Below are positions 18,710 through 28,327 of a stretch of 64,000 bases of DNA, in pieces. Made by a program: the position numbers and the translations under genes. Position 1 is the first letter of the stretch, and each line of letters begins with the position of its first letter. The DNA is from Roseimaritima ulvae (GTDB taxonomy: Bacteria; Planctomycetota; Planctomycetia; Pirellulales; Pirellulaceae): assembly GCF_008065135.1 (NCBI RefSeq), contig NZ_CP042914.1:310001-374000 (forward strand), read 5' to 3'. Under the pieces are notes generated by a model. It searched no databases. It was not told the origin of the DNA and worked only from the letters and a program-made list of their open reading frames with translations.

Positions 18710-19525
18710 TTATTGGCCCCGCCATTCTAACTCGGCGAAGACGGGACGGTGGTCCGAGGCCACGGCTTCGGCGACAACTTTAGCATCGAGCAGGCGAAAC
18801 GCGGCGGCCGGGCGGTAGAAGATGTAGTCGATGCGGCTGGTTGGATTGCCCGCAGGTACGCTGGCCGCCGGAGGATCGTCGGTCGCGTTGGTCCAGTGTT
18901 TCAGCAATTCCTGCACAGGGGCGGCATCGACCACCGCATTCATGTCGCCAGCGAGAATCGTGGGCACGTCGTCGCCTGCGAACAGCTCATTGATGGCCTT
19001 GGCTTCGGCCAGTCGATCTTCGGGAACATTGTGTTGGAAATGAGTACTGACGAATCGCAGTGCTTGGCCATTAGGGCCGCGGACTGTCACTGCAATCGCA
19101 CCGCGTGGATAAGTGACGCGTTCGGTGGTCGCCTCGGTATAGGGCAGCGGATGAATGGCGACATCCAGGATCGGCAGTCGCGTCAATACCGCATTGCCAA
19201 ACAGTCCGCCTTCGTAGTGCTGCGTGGGTCCAAAGCGTACGGCCATGCCGGTTAACTCGGCAAGTCGCTGAGCTTCGTGGACGCGGCCCGAGCGTTTGAC
19301 GCCGACATCCACTTCCTGCAATGCCACCAAGTCCGGTTTCGCGGCATTGATCACGCCGGCAAGTCGTTCGATGTCGTAGTTGCCGTCGGTGCCTTGTCCA
19401 TAGTGGATGTTGTAGCACAGCACGCGCAGCGTATTGGATGGTTCGTCGGCTGCCGCGGTTGTCGCCACGGCAAGCAGCACACAGATTGCGGCTGCGATAC
19501 GGTAGAAGGTCATGGTGGGTTTCAT
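18710..19525 (-). CDS. Exported endonuclease/exonuclease/phosphatase family protein
   Basis: This 271-aa protein has a signal peptide ending TTAAADEPS and the EEP fold signatures: LRVLCYNIHYGQGTDG (metal-site Asn), KPDLVALQEVD (catalytic Glu near residue 75), LAGDMNAVVD (Asp/Asn near 180), and the terminal VASDHRPVFAELE (Asp-His). The fold covers nucleases and phosphoesterases acting on sugars or lipids. Export and small size argue for a secreted phosphodiesterase, but the substrate is unknown. Confidence 0.9.
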   Translation of the reverse strand: MKPTMTFYRIAAAICVLLAVATTAAADEPSNTLRVLCYNIHYGQGTDGNYDIERLAGVINAAKPDLVALQEVDVGVKRSGRVHEAQRLAELTGMAVRFGPTQHYEGGLFGNAVLTRLPILDVAIHPLPYTEATTERVTYPRGAIAVTVRGPNGQALRFVSTHFQHNVPEDRLAEAKAINELFAGDDVPTILAGDMNAVVDAAPVQELLKHWTNATDDPPAASVPAGNPTSRIDYIFYRPAAAFRLLDAKVVAEAVASDHRPVFAELEWRGQ

Positions 19526-19568
19526 GGTGCGAGTTATAAGTTGGGAGAGCAGATTCGGCTGGGATTTT

Positions 19569-19763
19569 TAGCTGCGGAGCAGCGAAAGCATAAAGCCTGG
19601 GGCGCGAGCCCCAGGACACGGTGCGACCGCCACACGAAAAGCTGCGGAGCAGCGACCGCAAGACGGTTTTCGCTGTCGCTGCTCCGCAGCTGTTCATCTC
19701 TCGTTGTCAGATTCCTGGGGCTCGCGCCCCAGGCTCTATGCTGCCGCCGCTACGCGGCTGGGA
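19569..19763. repeat. Nested hairpin repeat cluster (GCTGC-GGA-GCAGC and CTGGGGC families)
   Basis: GCTGCGGAGCAGC occurs at 19571-19583 and 19641-19653 and inverted at 19678-19690. A second hairpin, CCTGGGGCGCGAGCCCCAGG, lies between the first two, and its inverted counterpart CCTGGGGCTCGCGCCCCAGG lies after the third. The whole gap between the two convergent-free genes is built of these units; no gene is visible. Confidence 0.85.
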
Positions 19764-19771
19764 CTAGACCG

Positions 19772-21097
19772 CTACGCGAACAATTCGTGAACGACTTTGG
19801 CTTCTTCGGGGCCGGTCAGGCGATGGCTGCGGCCGCCGTAGTCGTAGGTCAACCGTTCGTGCGACAGTCCCAGCAGGTGCAGGATCGTTGCATGTAGGTC
19901 TCGGAAATGCACTTTGCCTTCGACGGCCCGCGAGCCGGTTTCGGTGGTTTTGCCGTGTGTATATCCGGCCTTTACCCCGCCGCCGGCTAGCCAGAAAGTG
20001 AACCCGTTGGCGTTATGGCCGGATTGGTCTTTTCCATCCTCGGGGACCAGACCGGGGCGGCCGAATTCACCACCCCAGACCAATAGCGTGTCTTCCAGTA
20101 AGCCACGTGTGGCTAGGTCGTCCAGCAGAGCGGCGATCGGAGCGTCGATGGTTTCACAGTTGGCTTTTAAGTCGCGGCGGTGGTTCTTGTGCTGGTCCCA
20201 GCCACCGTGATTGACTTCGATGAATCGCACGCCGGCTTCGGCGAATCGTCTGGCCAGCAAACACTGACGACCGAAATCAGTGGGCCGGCAGGTGCCCACC
20301 GACAGTTTCTTGCCCACCCGATATCGCTGCAGCGTGTGTTCGGTTTCGTTGCTCAAATCCAACAGCTCCGGTGCAGCGGATTGCATCCGAAACGCCAACT
20401 CCATCGATTCGATCACGCCTTCCAGTTGGCCGTCACCGGGGCGATCGGCTAAGTGCCCACGATTCATGGCTTGTACAAAATCCAGCTGGTCGCGTTTGAC
20501 GTGCGGTGGCAGGTGCGTGCCGGAGATGTCACGAATCGTGGCCCGCGACATGTCTTCGCCATTGGTGCCGATCGGAGTGCCGGCGAATTCGGTAGGCAAG
20601 AACGCGCTGGAGTAGACCGATGGTTTGGTGGCATTCAGGCTGATGAAGCCCGGCAGGTTTTCGTTTTCCGAACCCAGACCGTAAGAGATCCAGGAACCCA
20701 TGCTGGGGCGTTTTCTCAATCGCTCGCCGGTGTGCAGTTGCAGGAACGACTGGGCGTGGTTTCCGGTGTCGGCGTGCATGCCGTTAATTACACACAGCCG
20801 GTCGGCATGCCTGGCCGTTTCCGGTAACAGTTCGGAAATCCATTGGCCGCTTTGGCCGTGTTGCTTAAAGTCGAACACCGATCCGGGATGCTTCTTTTTC
20901 TTGCCCACTTGGGGTTTGTAGTCGAAGGTGTCCATCTGTGCCGGGCCACCGCTCATGCACATAAAGATCACGCGTTTGGCGCGAGCTGGAATCGTCGGCT
21001 GGGTGGCCGCTAGCGCACGTGACTGGCACAGCGACTGTAACGCCAGATAGCCAAATCCGCAGGAAGCGGTTTGCAACATGCTTCGTCGTGAAATCAT
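19772..21097 (-). CDS. DUF1501 family exported protein
   Basis: The 441-aa protein begins [20 protein letters not shown], a Tat-like signal. It shows the DUF1501 (sulfatase/alkaline-phosphatase-like) pattern: [60 protein letters not shown] and [10 protein letters not shown]. The C-terminus [22 protein letters not shown] is typical. A TTG at 21109 would overlap the upstream stop; I prefer ATG 21097, 8 bp after that stop. It forms the usual planctomycete pair with the PSD1 gene just upstream. Function is unproven; roles in degradation of complex organic polymers are suspected. Confidence 0.92.
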   Translation of the reverse strand: MISRRSMLQTASCGFGYLALQSLCQSRALAATQPTIPARAKRVIFMCMSGGPAQMDTFDYKPQVGKKKKHPGSVFDFKQHGQSGQWISELLPETARHADRLCVINGMHADTGNHAQSFLQLHTGERLRKRPSMGSWISYGLGSENENLPGFISLNATKPSVYSSAFLPTEFAGTPIGTNGEDMSRATIRDISGTHLPPHVKRDQLDFVQAMNRGHLADRPGDGQLEGVIESMELAFRMQSAAPELLDLSNETEHTLQRYRVGKKLSVGTCRPTDFGRQCLLARRFAEAGVRFIEVNHGGWDQHKNHRRDLKANCETIDAPIAALLDDLATRGLLEDTLLVWGGEFGRPGLVPEDGKDQSGHNANGFTFWLAGGGVKAGYTHGKTTETGSRAVEGKVHFRDLHATILHLLGLSHERLTYDYGGRSHRLTGPEEAKVVHELFA

Positions 21098-21105
21098 GGG
21101 AATAT

Positions 21106-24100
21106 TCAATCCACGTATCGAAATTCGTTGGTGGTCATCAAAGCTTGGCAGAGGCAGGCCCAGGCTTGCCGCAGCGGTTGGTCGGGAGTGTCGTCAGCGG
21201 GGCCTTCAGGAGCGTCGCGGAGCGCCGCACGGGTGCTCGCTACCAGGGCAAGCGCCTGAGCGACTTCGGATTCGTCGGCGGTGCGCTGCAGTGTGGCGAC
21301 AAACGCCCGTTGCACACGTTGGGCATCGTCGCTGGTCGATTCTTGCAGCAAGCGAGCGGCCAGGTGCTGCGATTGCTGCACGACGAATTCGCTGTTAAGC
21401 AAAAACAGGGTTTGCGATGGCAGCGTGGTGCTGTCCCGCTTGCCCGCAATCCCAACTCCGTCTGGCAAATCAAACGCGGCCAACTCTTTGGGAGCGGCGT
21501 GACGCAGCATGCACAGGTAGACGCTGCGGTGTTGGCTGGGGCGATGCAGGTTGGTCGATTGGCCCAACGGCCAGTTGATCAGCTGGTCGAGCGCTGCGAT
21601 GGCGGAGCCCTGGCCGGGGGCATAGTCCAACGCACCGCTGGCCTGCAGCATGCTGTCGCGAAGCGATTCGGCATCCAGTCGCCGCCGATTCTGTCTGGCA
21701 AGCCAGCGATTGTCGGGATCGGCGGCAACCGTATCGGCGTCGCCGTGACTGCTCAGTTGATACGTCCGCGACAACACGATGGCGCGGATCAGTCGTTTGA
21801 TCGACCAGTTTTGTTGCACAAAGCGAAGGGCCAGATGGTCCAGTAGTTCGGGATGCGAGGGCCGGGCTCCGTAGACGCCAAAATCATCCGGTGTCGTCAC
21901 GATGCCTTGCCCAAACAGATGCAGCCAAACGCGATTCGCCATCACGCGGGCGGTCTGTGGGTGGTTGGGATCGGTCAACCAGGCGGCCAGCTCCAGTCGA
22001 CCGCTGTGTTTGCCATCGATCGGCATGTCCGGGTTCTGTGTGACGTCAGGTGCATCCGGGTCCAGGGTGTGGTAAGCGGTCAGCGTCCCACGTGGCACCT
22101 GCGGGCCCAGTTTGTTGCCTTGGCCGTTGATATGAATCTTGCAATCCACCGGTTTGGGCTTGTCGCGGACGCCCATGGCATAGCCGACGGCGGGCGGCGG
22201 TCGGAGACCTCGAGGCTGGCCGGACGCGGTATGTAGTTGCATCGCCTGTTCGTCGCCGAGAGCTCGCGAAAACAACGCGACTTCGCCGAGGTTGCCGTTC
22301 AGCGGAGCGAAGTTGTCGCTGCGGTTGGCTAAGCAGAACTCCTGTGAATCGCCAAAGGTGGGCTCGAGCGGCTGATTGATTTCCAGTTGTCCGTTAAGAA
22401 AGACTTTCATCTGCCGGCCATCGCGGACCATCGTGATGTGGTTCCAGGTGCCGGTCGGGATCACGGTCGTGCCGACCACCGACTTCTTGGTGGCATTGCC
22501 GTTAAACACAAACAACTTGCCCGTTCGCGCCTTGTCGTGTTTGCCCCCGATCCCCAGGTGGTCGCCCGGTAACGCTTTGTCACCCAATTTGGCCCGCGAG
22601 AACAGGTAGGCGGTGATGGGGCGAGTGTTGTTGGGAGTCTGGTTGCGGAACCAAAAAGAAACCGAGTACGACGGAGTGGGTTCGGGAAATTCGCCCCGGA
22701 TCGTTGTGTCTTTGACGGTGGCGAAGGTATCGGCTGAATAGCTGGGGGCCGGGGACGTGGTCAGCGACTCAGGTGCGACGTCTAGTTTTGCATGGAAGAC
22801 CGGTTGCAGGCTGTCGATGACGCTGGAGTAGTCGGCTGGGAATTTGGGCGTACCCTTGCGATCGGGGCGAGGGCCCGGTTTAGGAAGCGTGGTGGTCAGC
22901 TCATGCAGCGGCGTGGGCGGGGCCGTCAGTTTCTCATTGCCGGCCGCGCCGTACAGCGTTTCAGTGCTGGAGAAGATGCCGGCCAGAGCGTAGTAGTCGC
23001 GGGTGGGAATGGGATCGTGTTTGTGGTCGTGGCAGCGTGCGCAGGCCACGCTCAGGCCCATCACGGTGGTGCACACAGCGTTGATCTGGTCGTCGACGAC
23101 GTCCATGGCGAAGTTGGAATTCATCGCGACGGCGGGTTTGGAACCGATGGCCAGGAAACCGGTGGCGGTCAGTTGGCGATTGCGTTGTGCGGCGGTGTCG
23201 GCGGGCAGCAGGTCGCCGGCGATCTGTTCGGTCAGAAAGCGGTTGTAGGGCACGTCGCGATTGAAGGCATCGATTACATAGTCGCGATATCGCCAGGCGT
23301 GGGGAAAGGTGGCGTTGCGGCCCAGTCCATCGTCGCCGTTGGATTCACCGTAGCGTGCGACGTCCAACCAATGCCGGCCCCAGCGGACGCCGAACTGCGG
23401 GCTAATCAACAGCGTGTCGACCAAGCGTTCGACCGCGGTTTGCCCTTCGCGTTCATAAGCCGCAACAAAGGCGTCCACCTGATCGGCCGAAGGCGGCAGT
23501 CCGATCAGGTCATAGTGCAAGCGACGGATGAGGGTCCGGGGATCTGCGTCGTCGGCGGGCGCGAGGCCCGCGGACTGCATCCGCGCGAGCACAAAGTGGT
23601 CGATCGGATCACGGGGCCAGTGGGAATCGGCAACCGTCGGCAGCGGTGGTTCAATTGGCGGGAAGAAAGACCACAGAGCCTCGTTATCTAGGGAGGCTTG
23701 CGTCTTGGGGGCTGTGCTTTCGGTACGTGGATCGACCGCGCCTTGCGAAACCCATTTTACGAAGTCGTTGATCGTGGCTTCGGGGAGCGGTGCGTCGGGC
23801 GGCATCTGCAGGTCGTCGTACCGCAAGGCTTGGATCAGCAGGCTTTGCTCCGGCTGGCCGGCTTGCAGCACCGGGCCCGATTCGCCCCCGGTTAACATCG
23901 CGTCGCGGCTGTCAACCAGCAGTTTTCCGCCAATCTCTTCGGCATCAGCCGAATGGCATTCGTAGCAGTGCTGGACCAGCACGGGGCGGATTTTGGTCTC
24001 GAAGAATTGCTCGCGCTGGTCCGCGTGGGCGACTGGACCATAGGACCAGCAAGCAAGCACCGTCAACAATACACAGCGTATTTTCTGGCTCACGGCAATC

Positions 24101-24111
24101 CGGTGGGACAA
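21106..24111 (-). CDS. PSD1 / DUF1549-DUF1553 cytochrome c-like protein with LamG domain
   Basis: The 1001-aa exported protein has the planctomycete cytochrome C-like motif [20 protein letters not shown] at about residues 45-65, then DUF1549 ([17 protein letters not shown]-like, seen near residue 190, and [17 protein letters not shown]), a second heme-type motif [20 protein letters not shown], a LamG/concanavalin-like insert (about 470-640) and DUF1553 at the C-terminus ([20 protein letters not shown]). The start may be TTG 24111 or GTG 24093. With the adjacent DUF1501 gene it forms a conserved pair thought to act on complex carbon outside the cytoplasm; the biochemical role is unproven. Confidence 0.92.
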   Translation of the reverse strand: MSHRIAVSQKIRCVLLTVLACWSYGPVAHADQREQFFETKIRPVLVQHCYECHSADAEEIGGKLLVDSRDAMLTGGESGPVLQAGQPEQSLLIQALRYDDLQMPPDAPLPEATINDFVKWVSQGAVDPRTESTAPKTQASLDNEALWSFFPPIEPPLPTVADSHWPRDPIDHFVLARMQSAGLAPADDADPRTLIRRLHYDLIGLPPSADQVDAFVAAYEREGQTAVERLVDTLLISPQFGVRWGRHWLDVARYGESNGDDGLGRNATFPHAWRYRDYVIDAFNRDVPYNRFLTEQIAGDLLPADTAAQRNRQLTATGFLAIGSKPAVAMNSNFAMDVVDDQINAVCTTVMGLSVACARCHDHKHDPIPTRDYYALAGIFSSTETLYGAAGNEKLTAPPTPLHELTTTLPKPGPRPDRKGTPKFPADYSSVIDSLQPVFHAKLDVAPESLTTSPAPSYSADTFATVKDTTIRGEFPEPTPSYSVSFWFRNQTPNNTRPITAYLFSRAKLGDKALPGDHLGIGGKHDKARTGKLFVFNGNATKKSVVGTTVIPTGTWNHITMVRDGRQMKVFLNGQLEINQPLEPTFGDSQEFCLANRSDNFAPLNGNLGEVALFSRALGDEQAMQLHTASGQPRGLRPPPAVGYAMGVRDKPKPVDCKIHINGQGNKLGPQVPRGTLTAYHTLDPDAPDVTQNPDMPIDGKHSGRLELAAWLTDPNHPQTARVMANRVWLHLFGQGIVTTPDDFGVYGARPSHPELLDHLALRFVQQNWSIKRLIRAIVLSRTYQLSSHGDADTVAADPDNRWLARQNRRRLDAESLRDSMLQASGALDYAPGQGSAIAALDQLINWPLGQSTNLHRPSQHRSVYLCMLRHAAPKELAAFDLPDGVGIAGKRDSTTLPSQTLFLLNSEFVVQQSQHLAARLLQESTSDDAQRVQRAFVATLQRTADESEVAQALALVASTRAALRDAPEGPADDTPDQPLRQAWACLCQALMTTNEFRYVD

Positions 24112-24246
24112 ATAGGCAGGGGGGAGGGGGCTGCCATTGTCATGGATCGGAGGGTGAGATGCAAATATTTCTCAAGCGGGTGGTCGCCGAGCGTTTTTCA
24201 CGCTGCGGCGGCGAAGCTGCTTACGGCGTGTGGTCCGCCGTGCCGG

Positions 24247-24888
24247 CTAGAAGCCGATCGTGATGCGCGAGCTGCCGCCGCCGATCGTAATCCCGCGACT
24301 TCGCGTGCGGTGACGGTGGTCGTCGCGATCATGGTGGTGCGAGCGGTCGTCATATCCGCGGCGGTGACTGGTGTACGGCCGAGGTGCGGGGTAGAAGTCG
24401 GGACGGCTGGGGATCACGATTGGCTGCACCGTGTGCCGTGGCCGTCGCAGGGATCGCACATCGTCTTGCAAGTGATGCAGGTTGTCCTCGATCGAATGCA
24501 GCAAGCTTCGCACGTGCGAAGTGTTGCCATGGATGTGCCCGTAGCCGTGGCGAGCGTGGCGTTCGATGCGGGCGAACAGTGATTCCAGGTGATGAAACTT
24601 CGAATCCAGCCGGTTTAGGTCCGCTTCCAGGTGCGACAAGCTGCCGTGGTGATGGGCGACTTCGTGCATGTGGTCAGCCAGACGAGCCATCTCGCGGGCG
24701 TCGGCGACCAAGTGCGGGTATTCCCGAGTGTGCCGATAATGACGGGTCTCGCTAACTACCTGCCGCGATTGCGAGGCGACGCGGAGTGCCAAGTCGTCGA
24801 TGTGATCATAGGTGTCGGCGTAAGAGGTCGCCGACAAGCCGGTGATCGCCAAGCTGAACGCTGCAATAGTTTTCGTGAGCCATGCCAT
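24247..24888 (-). CDS. Small exported His/Arg-rich protein, function unknown
   Basis: I do not recognise a named family. The 213-aa product starts MAWLTKTIAAFSLAITGLSA, a signal peptide, at ATG 24888 with AAGGAA just upstream; a longer in-frame reading to 25080 lacks support. The middle (about residues 30-140) is helical and rich in His, Leu and Glu, with heptad-like spacing (HLEADLNRLDSKFHHLESLF), suggesting a coiled coil. The tail from about 150 is basic and low complexity (DDRSHHHDRDDHRHRTRSRG) and ends in a Gly/Ile beta-type motif. The histidines suggest metal or surface binding, but nothing proves it. Confidence 0.7.
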   Translation of the reverse strand: MAWLTKTIAAFSLAITGLSATSYADTYDHIDDLALRVASQSRQVVSETRHYRHTREYPHLVADAREMARLADHMHEVAHHHGSLSHLEADLNRLDSKFHHLESLFARIERHARHGYGHIHGNTSHVRSLLHSIEDNLHHLQDDVRSLRRPRHTVQPIVIPSRPDFYPAPRPYTSHRRGYDDRSHHHDRDDHRHRTRSRGITIGGGSSRITIGF

Positions 24889-25149
24889 GTCAAGTTCCTT
24901 CGGGGGGGGCTGATGTTGTTTTTGATCAGACGCGTGTCTGTCAGAAAGGTAAAACGCAGCCCCCGTGCCAAAACCCGGATGTGACCGGGAAAACGTCTTG
25001 AAGTCCTGCGTTTTGCTGGGTTTCTTGATGGTCTGGCCGCCTGGACACGCTGCGAGGTAGCGCTGTCCAGTTGATGGCATTCGCCAGAGATTGTGTGTTC
25101 AATCTGATGCACTGTCCAGCATAAGGCATCCGCCGCCTGTGGTTCTTGT

Positions 25150-26767
25150 ATGCTATGGGGGCGGTCGAACCCGTCCCTGGTATTCGGCCAGGCCCCGCCA
25201 AGCCTGTTTGTTAGGACGTCCGAGGAAGTCGAAAGGTTTGTTGCCGATCCCTCGGAGGACGCGTTGGCAACGTTGATCGATCGCTTGTTGGCTTCGCCTC
25301 AGTACGGTGAAAAATGGGGGCGGCATTGGCTGGACGTGGTGCGTTATGCGGACACCGCGGGTGAAAACACCGATCGTCCCCTGCCCCATGCCTGGCGTTA
25401 TCGCAACTGGGTGATCGACGCATTCAACCGCGATCTGGCATTTGATGATTTTGTGCGGCTGCAATTGGCCGGCGACCTTGTACGTCATGATCAGCCCACG
25501 GCAGCCTACCGCGAAGGCGTGATCGCCACCGGATACCTGGCCATCGCACGACGCTTTGGGCACGACATCGATAACGACATTCACCTGATGTACGAAGACG
25601 TGATCGATAACGTTGGCAAGAATTTTTTGGGGCTGAGCGTTGGGTGTGCGCGCTGCCACGACCACAAATACGATCCGGTAGCGGTCTGCCGTCGGTGGAT
25701 CCATGATCTTTCCCGGCATCATGCAGCAACTGCTGGCCGATGCGGGCGAAACATCGGGGCTGCAACAGCCTCACTTTCCGGCCAAAGCCAAACGGGTGAT
25801 CTTTCTGTTTATGACCGGAGGCGTGTCCCACGTCGATACGTTTGATCCCAAGCCTGCGCTGGTTCGGGATCACGGCAAAGAGATCAAGGCCGATCATCCG
25901 GAGATCAAAGATCGACCGGGTTATGAACGCATCTATTTGAAAAAGCCGCAGTGGGAATTCACCGCTCATGGAACCAGTGGCACCGAAGTCAGCGGTTTGT
26001 TTCCGCACGTGGCCAGTTGTGTCGACGACATTGCCCTGATTCGATCGATGCACACGTCGCACTCCAATCACCACAACGCCACGCTGGGGATGCATGCCGG
26101 ATCGTTTGCATTCGCGCGACCCAGTATCGGTTCCTGGGTCAGTTATGGGCTGGGGACGATGAATCGCAACCTGCCCAGCTTTGTGGTCATTGCGCCGCAG
26201 CAAACCTACGCGGGTACTCAGGTTGCTGTTGACCGCTCGCATGCAGTCGTTCGAAACCGCCTTTGGGATGCAGATGGCGATTCCCGACGCTTTCGATTTC
26301 TCCAGTGAATCGCCGGCGACGTTGGACAGCTATGGGTTGCAACCCGGGCAGACCAGCGGTTTCGGGTGGCAATGTTTGGCGGCGCGGCGATTGATTGAAC
26401 GAGATGTGCGATTTGTGGAATTGATCGACACGGGATCGTCGGGCAACTGGGATGCTCATGGCGACATGATGACGCACGTGGGGTTGGCCAAAAACGTCGA
26501 CCAACCGATCGCGGCCCTGTTGAAGGATTTGAAACGAAGCGGTTTGTTGGAAGACACGCTGGTGGTTTGGACCACCTAGTTTGGACGCACACCGTTTAAC
26601 AACACGGCTTGCGAGCGGTCGAGCAACCGGTGCACGTACACGATTTTCACGCCACGATTTTGCATCTAATGGGATTTGACCACGAGCGGTTAACCTACCG
26701 CCACGCCGGCCGCGACTACCGCTTAACCGACGTCGAAGGCAAAGTCGTGCGAGAATTGTTAAGTTGA
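25150..26767 (+). pseudogene. Decayed PSD1-DUF1501 chimera with internal deletions
   Basis: Two formerly adjacent genes have collapsed into one remnant. The first part (25219-25680) is an internal PSD1/DUF1549 fragment: [20 protein letters not shown] and [12 protein letters not shown]; its N-terminal cytochrome motif and whole DUF1553 half are missing. From 25703, in another frame, comes DUF1501 (RVIFLFMTGGVSHVDTFDPK). Around 26220 about 80-100 codons are missing and the frame changes; the reading resumes at QSFETAFGMQMAIPDAFDF. A TAG at 26577-26579 replaces the Glu of WTTEFGR-type motif. After another deletion, [20 protein letters not shown] runs to TGA at 26767. No intact reading frame remains. 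An intact pair of the same type lies at 19.8-24.1 kb. Confidence 0.9.
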
Positions 26768-27174
26768 ACTCTTGGGGGGATTGTTTTCAGCCGCGGGGGA
26801 TGTGCGATTTATAAGTTGCGTATATCCCCTTTTGTAGCATGGGCCCCTGGCCCGTGATTGGTTGAGAATCTCAACGTCAGATCCCCACGGGCCAGGGGCC
26901 CATGCTACAAACTCTCCCAACTTATTTATCGCACGTCGCGAGCAGCTAGAAATTCCGGCCGAGTTGCCGAAACGTATAATAGCAACGCCACCTCCTATCA
27001 ACGCCTTTTGGATTGCGTTGACTAGGAATCGTGGTATGTTGCAGTGTTGGCCTGCGCGAAACGATCACCCCTGCGGTAGGATCTCTCTTTTCGCAATCCG
27101 CTTTTTGCTTCTGTCGAAGATGCTCTTCGACCGACAAACCGCAGCAGGTCTCTCGTTCGCCCAAGGAGGCGATC
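26768..27174. repeat. Intergenic gap with one inverted GGGCC-type REP pair (26834-26908)
   Basis: The gap holds a near-perfect inverted pair: GTAGCATGGGCCCC... at 26834 and ...GGGGCCCATGCTAC ending at 26908, separated by about 30 bp. The rest shows no gene; a promoter for the following small gene is likely in the last 200 bp but I cannot place it. Confidence 0.8.
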
Positions 27175-27606
27175 ATGGTGGATGGTTTTGCCAAAACACC
27201 GCGTTATGTCTTGAGGGATGGTTCTCATCCCACTAGTCCGTTGATTTCACAGTCTTCGTCGGACGCTCAAGCCACAGTGATTTTTGGGTTTGCCGACAAG
27301 CCCGAATACGACATTTTTCTAAGATCCAGTGGGTTGGCATTGACGCCCTATCCGCTGGTGAAAGGCTATTTGCAGAATCCAATTGCGTTGGATAACGGTG
27401 CGTCGAAGTTGGTTGTGCTGGATGCCGCTTCCTCGCAACAACGATTACTGCTTGCAGCGACATTCGAATCCGTCCTGGAAGCGTTTCACCTCAATTCGGA
27501 AGCCGTGGCGGTTTCGCACCGACTAGTGCTCGAAAAGTCATCGTCCGCGTATCGGATCCAAAGATTGGTGAATGCGGCATTCGATGTCACAAAAGATCAG
27601 GTTTAG
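27175..27606 (+). CDS. Hypothetical protein, 143 aa
   Basis: I do not recognise the family. The start at 27175 is backed by a strong AAGGAGG a few bases upstream, which argues it is a real gene. The product begins MVDGFAKTPRYVLRDGSH, has no signal peptide or membrane span, and is mixed alpha/beta in character with a helical C-terminus (SSAYRIQRLVNAAFDVTKDQ). It lies 3 bp ahead of the GH130/glycosyltransferase scar, so it may have been the first gene of a mannan-related operon that has since decayed. Confidence 0.6.
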   Translation: MVDGFAKTPRYVLRDGSHPTSPLISQSSSDAQATVIFGFADKPEYDIFLRSSGLALTPYPLVKGYLQNPIALDNGASKLVVLDAASSQQRLLLAATFESVLEAFHLNSEAVAVSHRLVLEKSSSAYRIQRLVNAAFDVTKDQV

Positions 27607-27609
27607 TTT

Positions 27610-28316
27610 GTGATCGCCAGACTGTCCGATGCACTCTTGCTAGCCCCTTGCGACATCCAACCATCCCAGAGTGGTTGGGAAGTGATTGGCGTTTTTAATC
27701 CCGCCGTTGCGATGTGCGGTGATCAGGTGGTGATCGTGTTGCCGCAACGATGGGTCAGCGACTCGCCGACCGACTGCTGGATATGTACGAATCAACGGCC
27801 ACCGAAGATTGGCCTTGGTTTGAGAACATTGCGACCTACAACAATGCGAAGTTATCGCAGTCCTTGCTTATCCACGGTCGTTGGTCGAGTGATCAGAGGG
27901 CGGCAGAGATTGGTTTGAAATCGTTGCGTTGGCTGTGTGAACAGCAGCTTTCCCCGGAAGGGCGGTTCCGTCCCATCGGTTCCAACGGGTTCAGTCGTGA
28001 GGGCGGCGTGGCAGCGGTCTTCGACCAGCAAGCTATCGAAGCGCATGCGATGGTTTCGGCCTCGATCGAAGCCTATGCCGCAAGCAAAGATCGGTTCTGG
28101 GATGAACAGGCTCACTTGGCATTCGATTGGTTCCTGGGACGCAACGACCTCGGCCAACCGATCTACGATCCAGCCACGGGCGGATGCTACGACGGCTTGA
28201 TGGAGGATCAGGTGAACGAGAATCAAGGTGCCGAATCCACGCTCGCGTTCTTGCTCTCGCTTGTCGAAATGCGCGGTCTCAGCGCAAGCATGCGAGTGCG
28301 CTCAACGTCCTCTTAG
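27610..28316 (+). pseudogene. GH130 N-terminus joined to glycosyltransferase C-terminal domain (scar)
   Basis: From GTG 27610 the reading RLSDALLLAPCDIQPSQSGW through VIGVFNPAVAM matches the start of a GH130 glycoside phosphorylase/hydrolase but stops being GH130 after about 45 codons. At about 27750, in a different frame, GQRLADRLLDMYESTATEDW and PWFENIATYNNAKLSQSLL match the helical C-terminal domain found behind some glycosyltransferases. The catalytic GT domain is absent. The simplest reading is a deletion that joined a GH130 gene to the end of a neighbouring GT gene. Neither part should yield a working enzyme. Confidence 0.75.
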
Positions 28317-28327
28317 CTGAACTGCAC

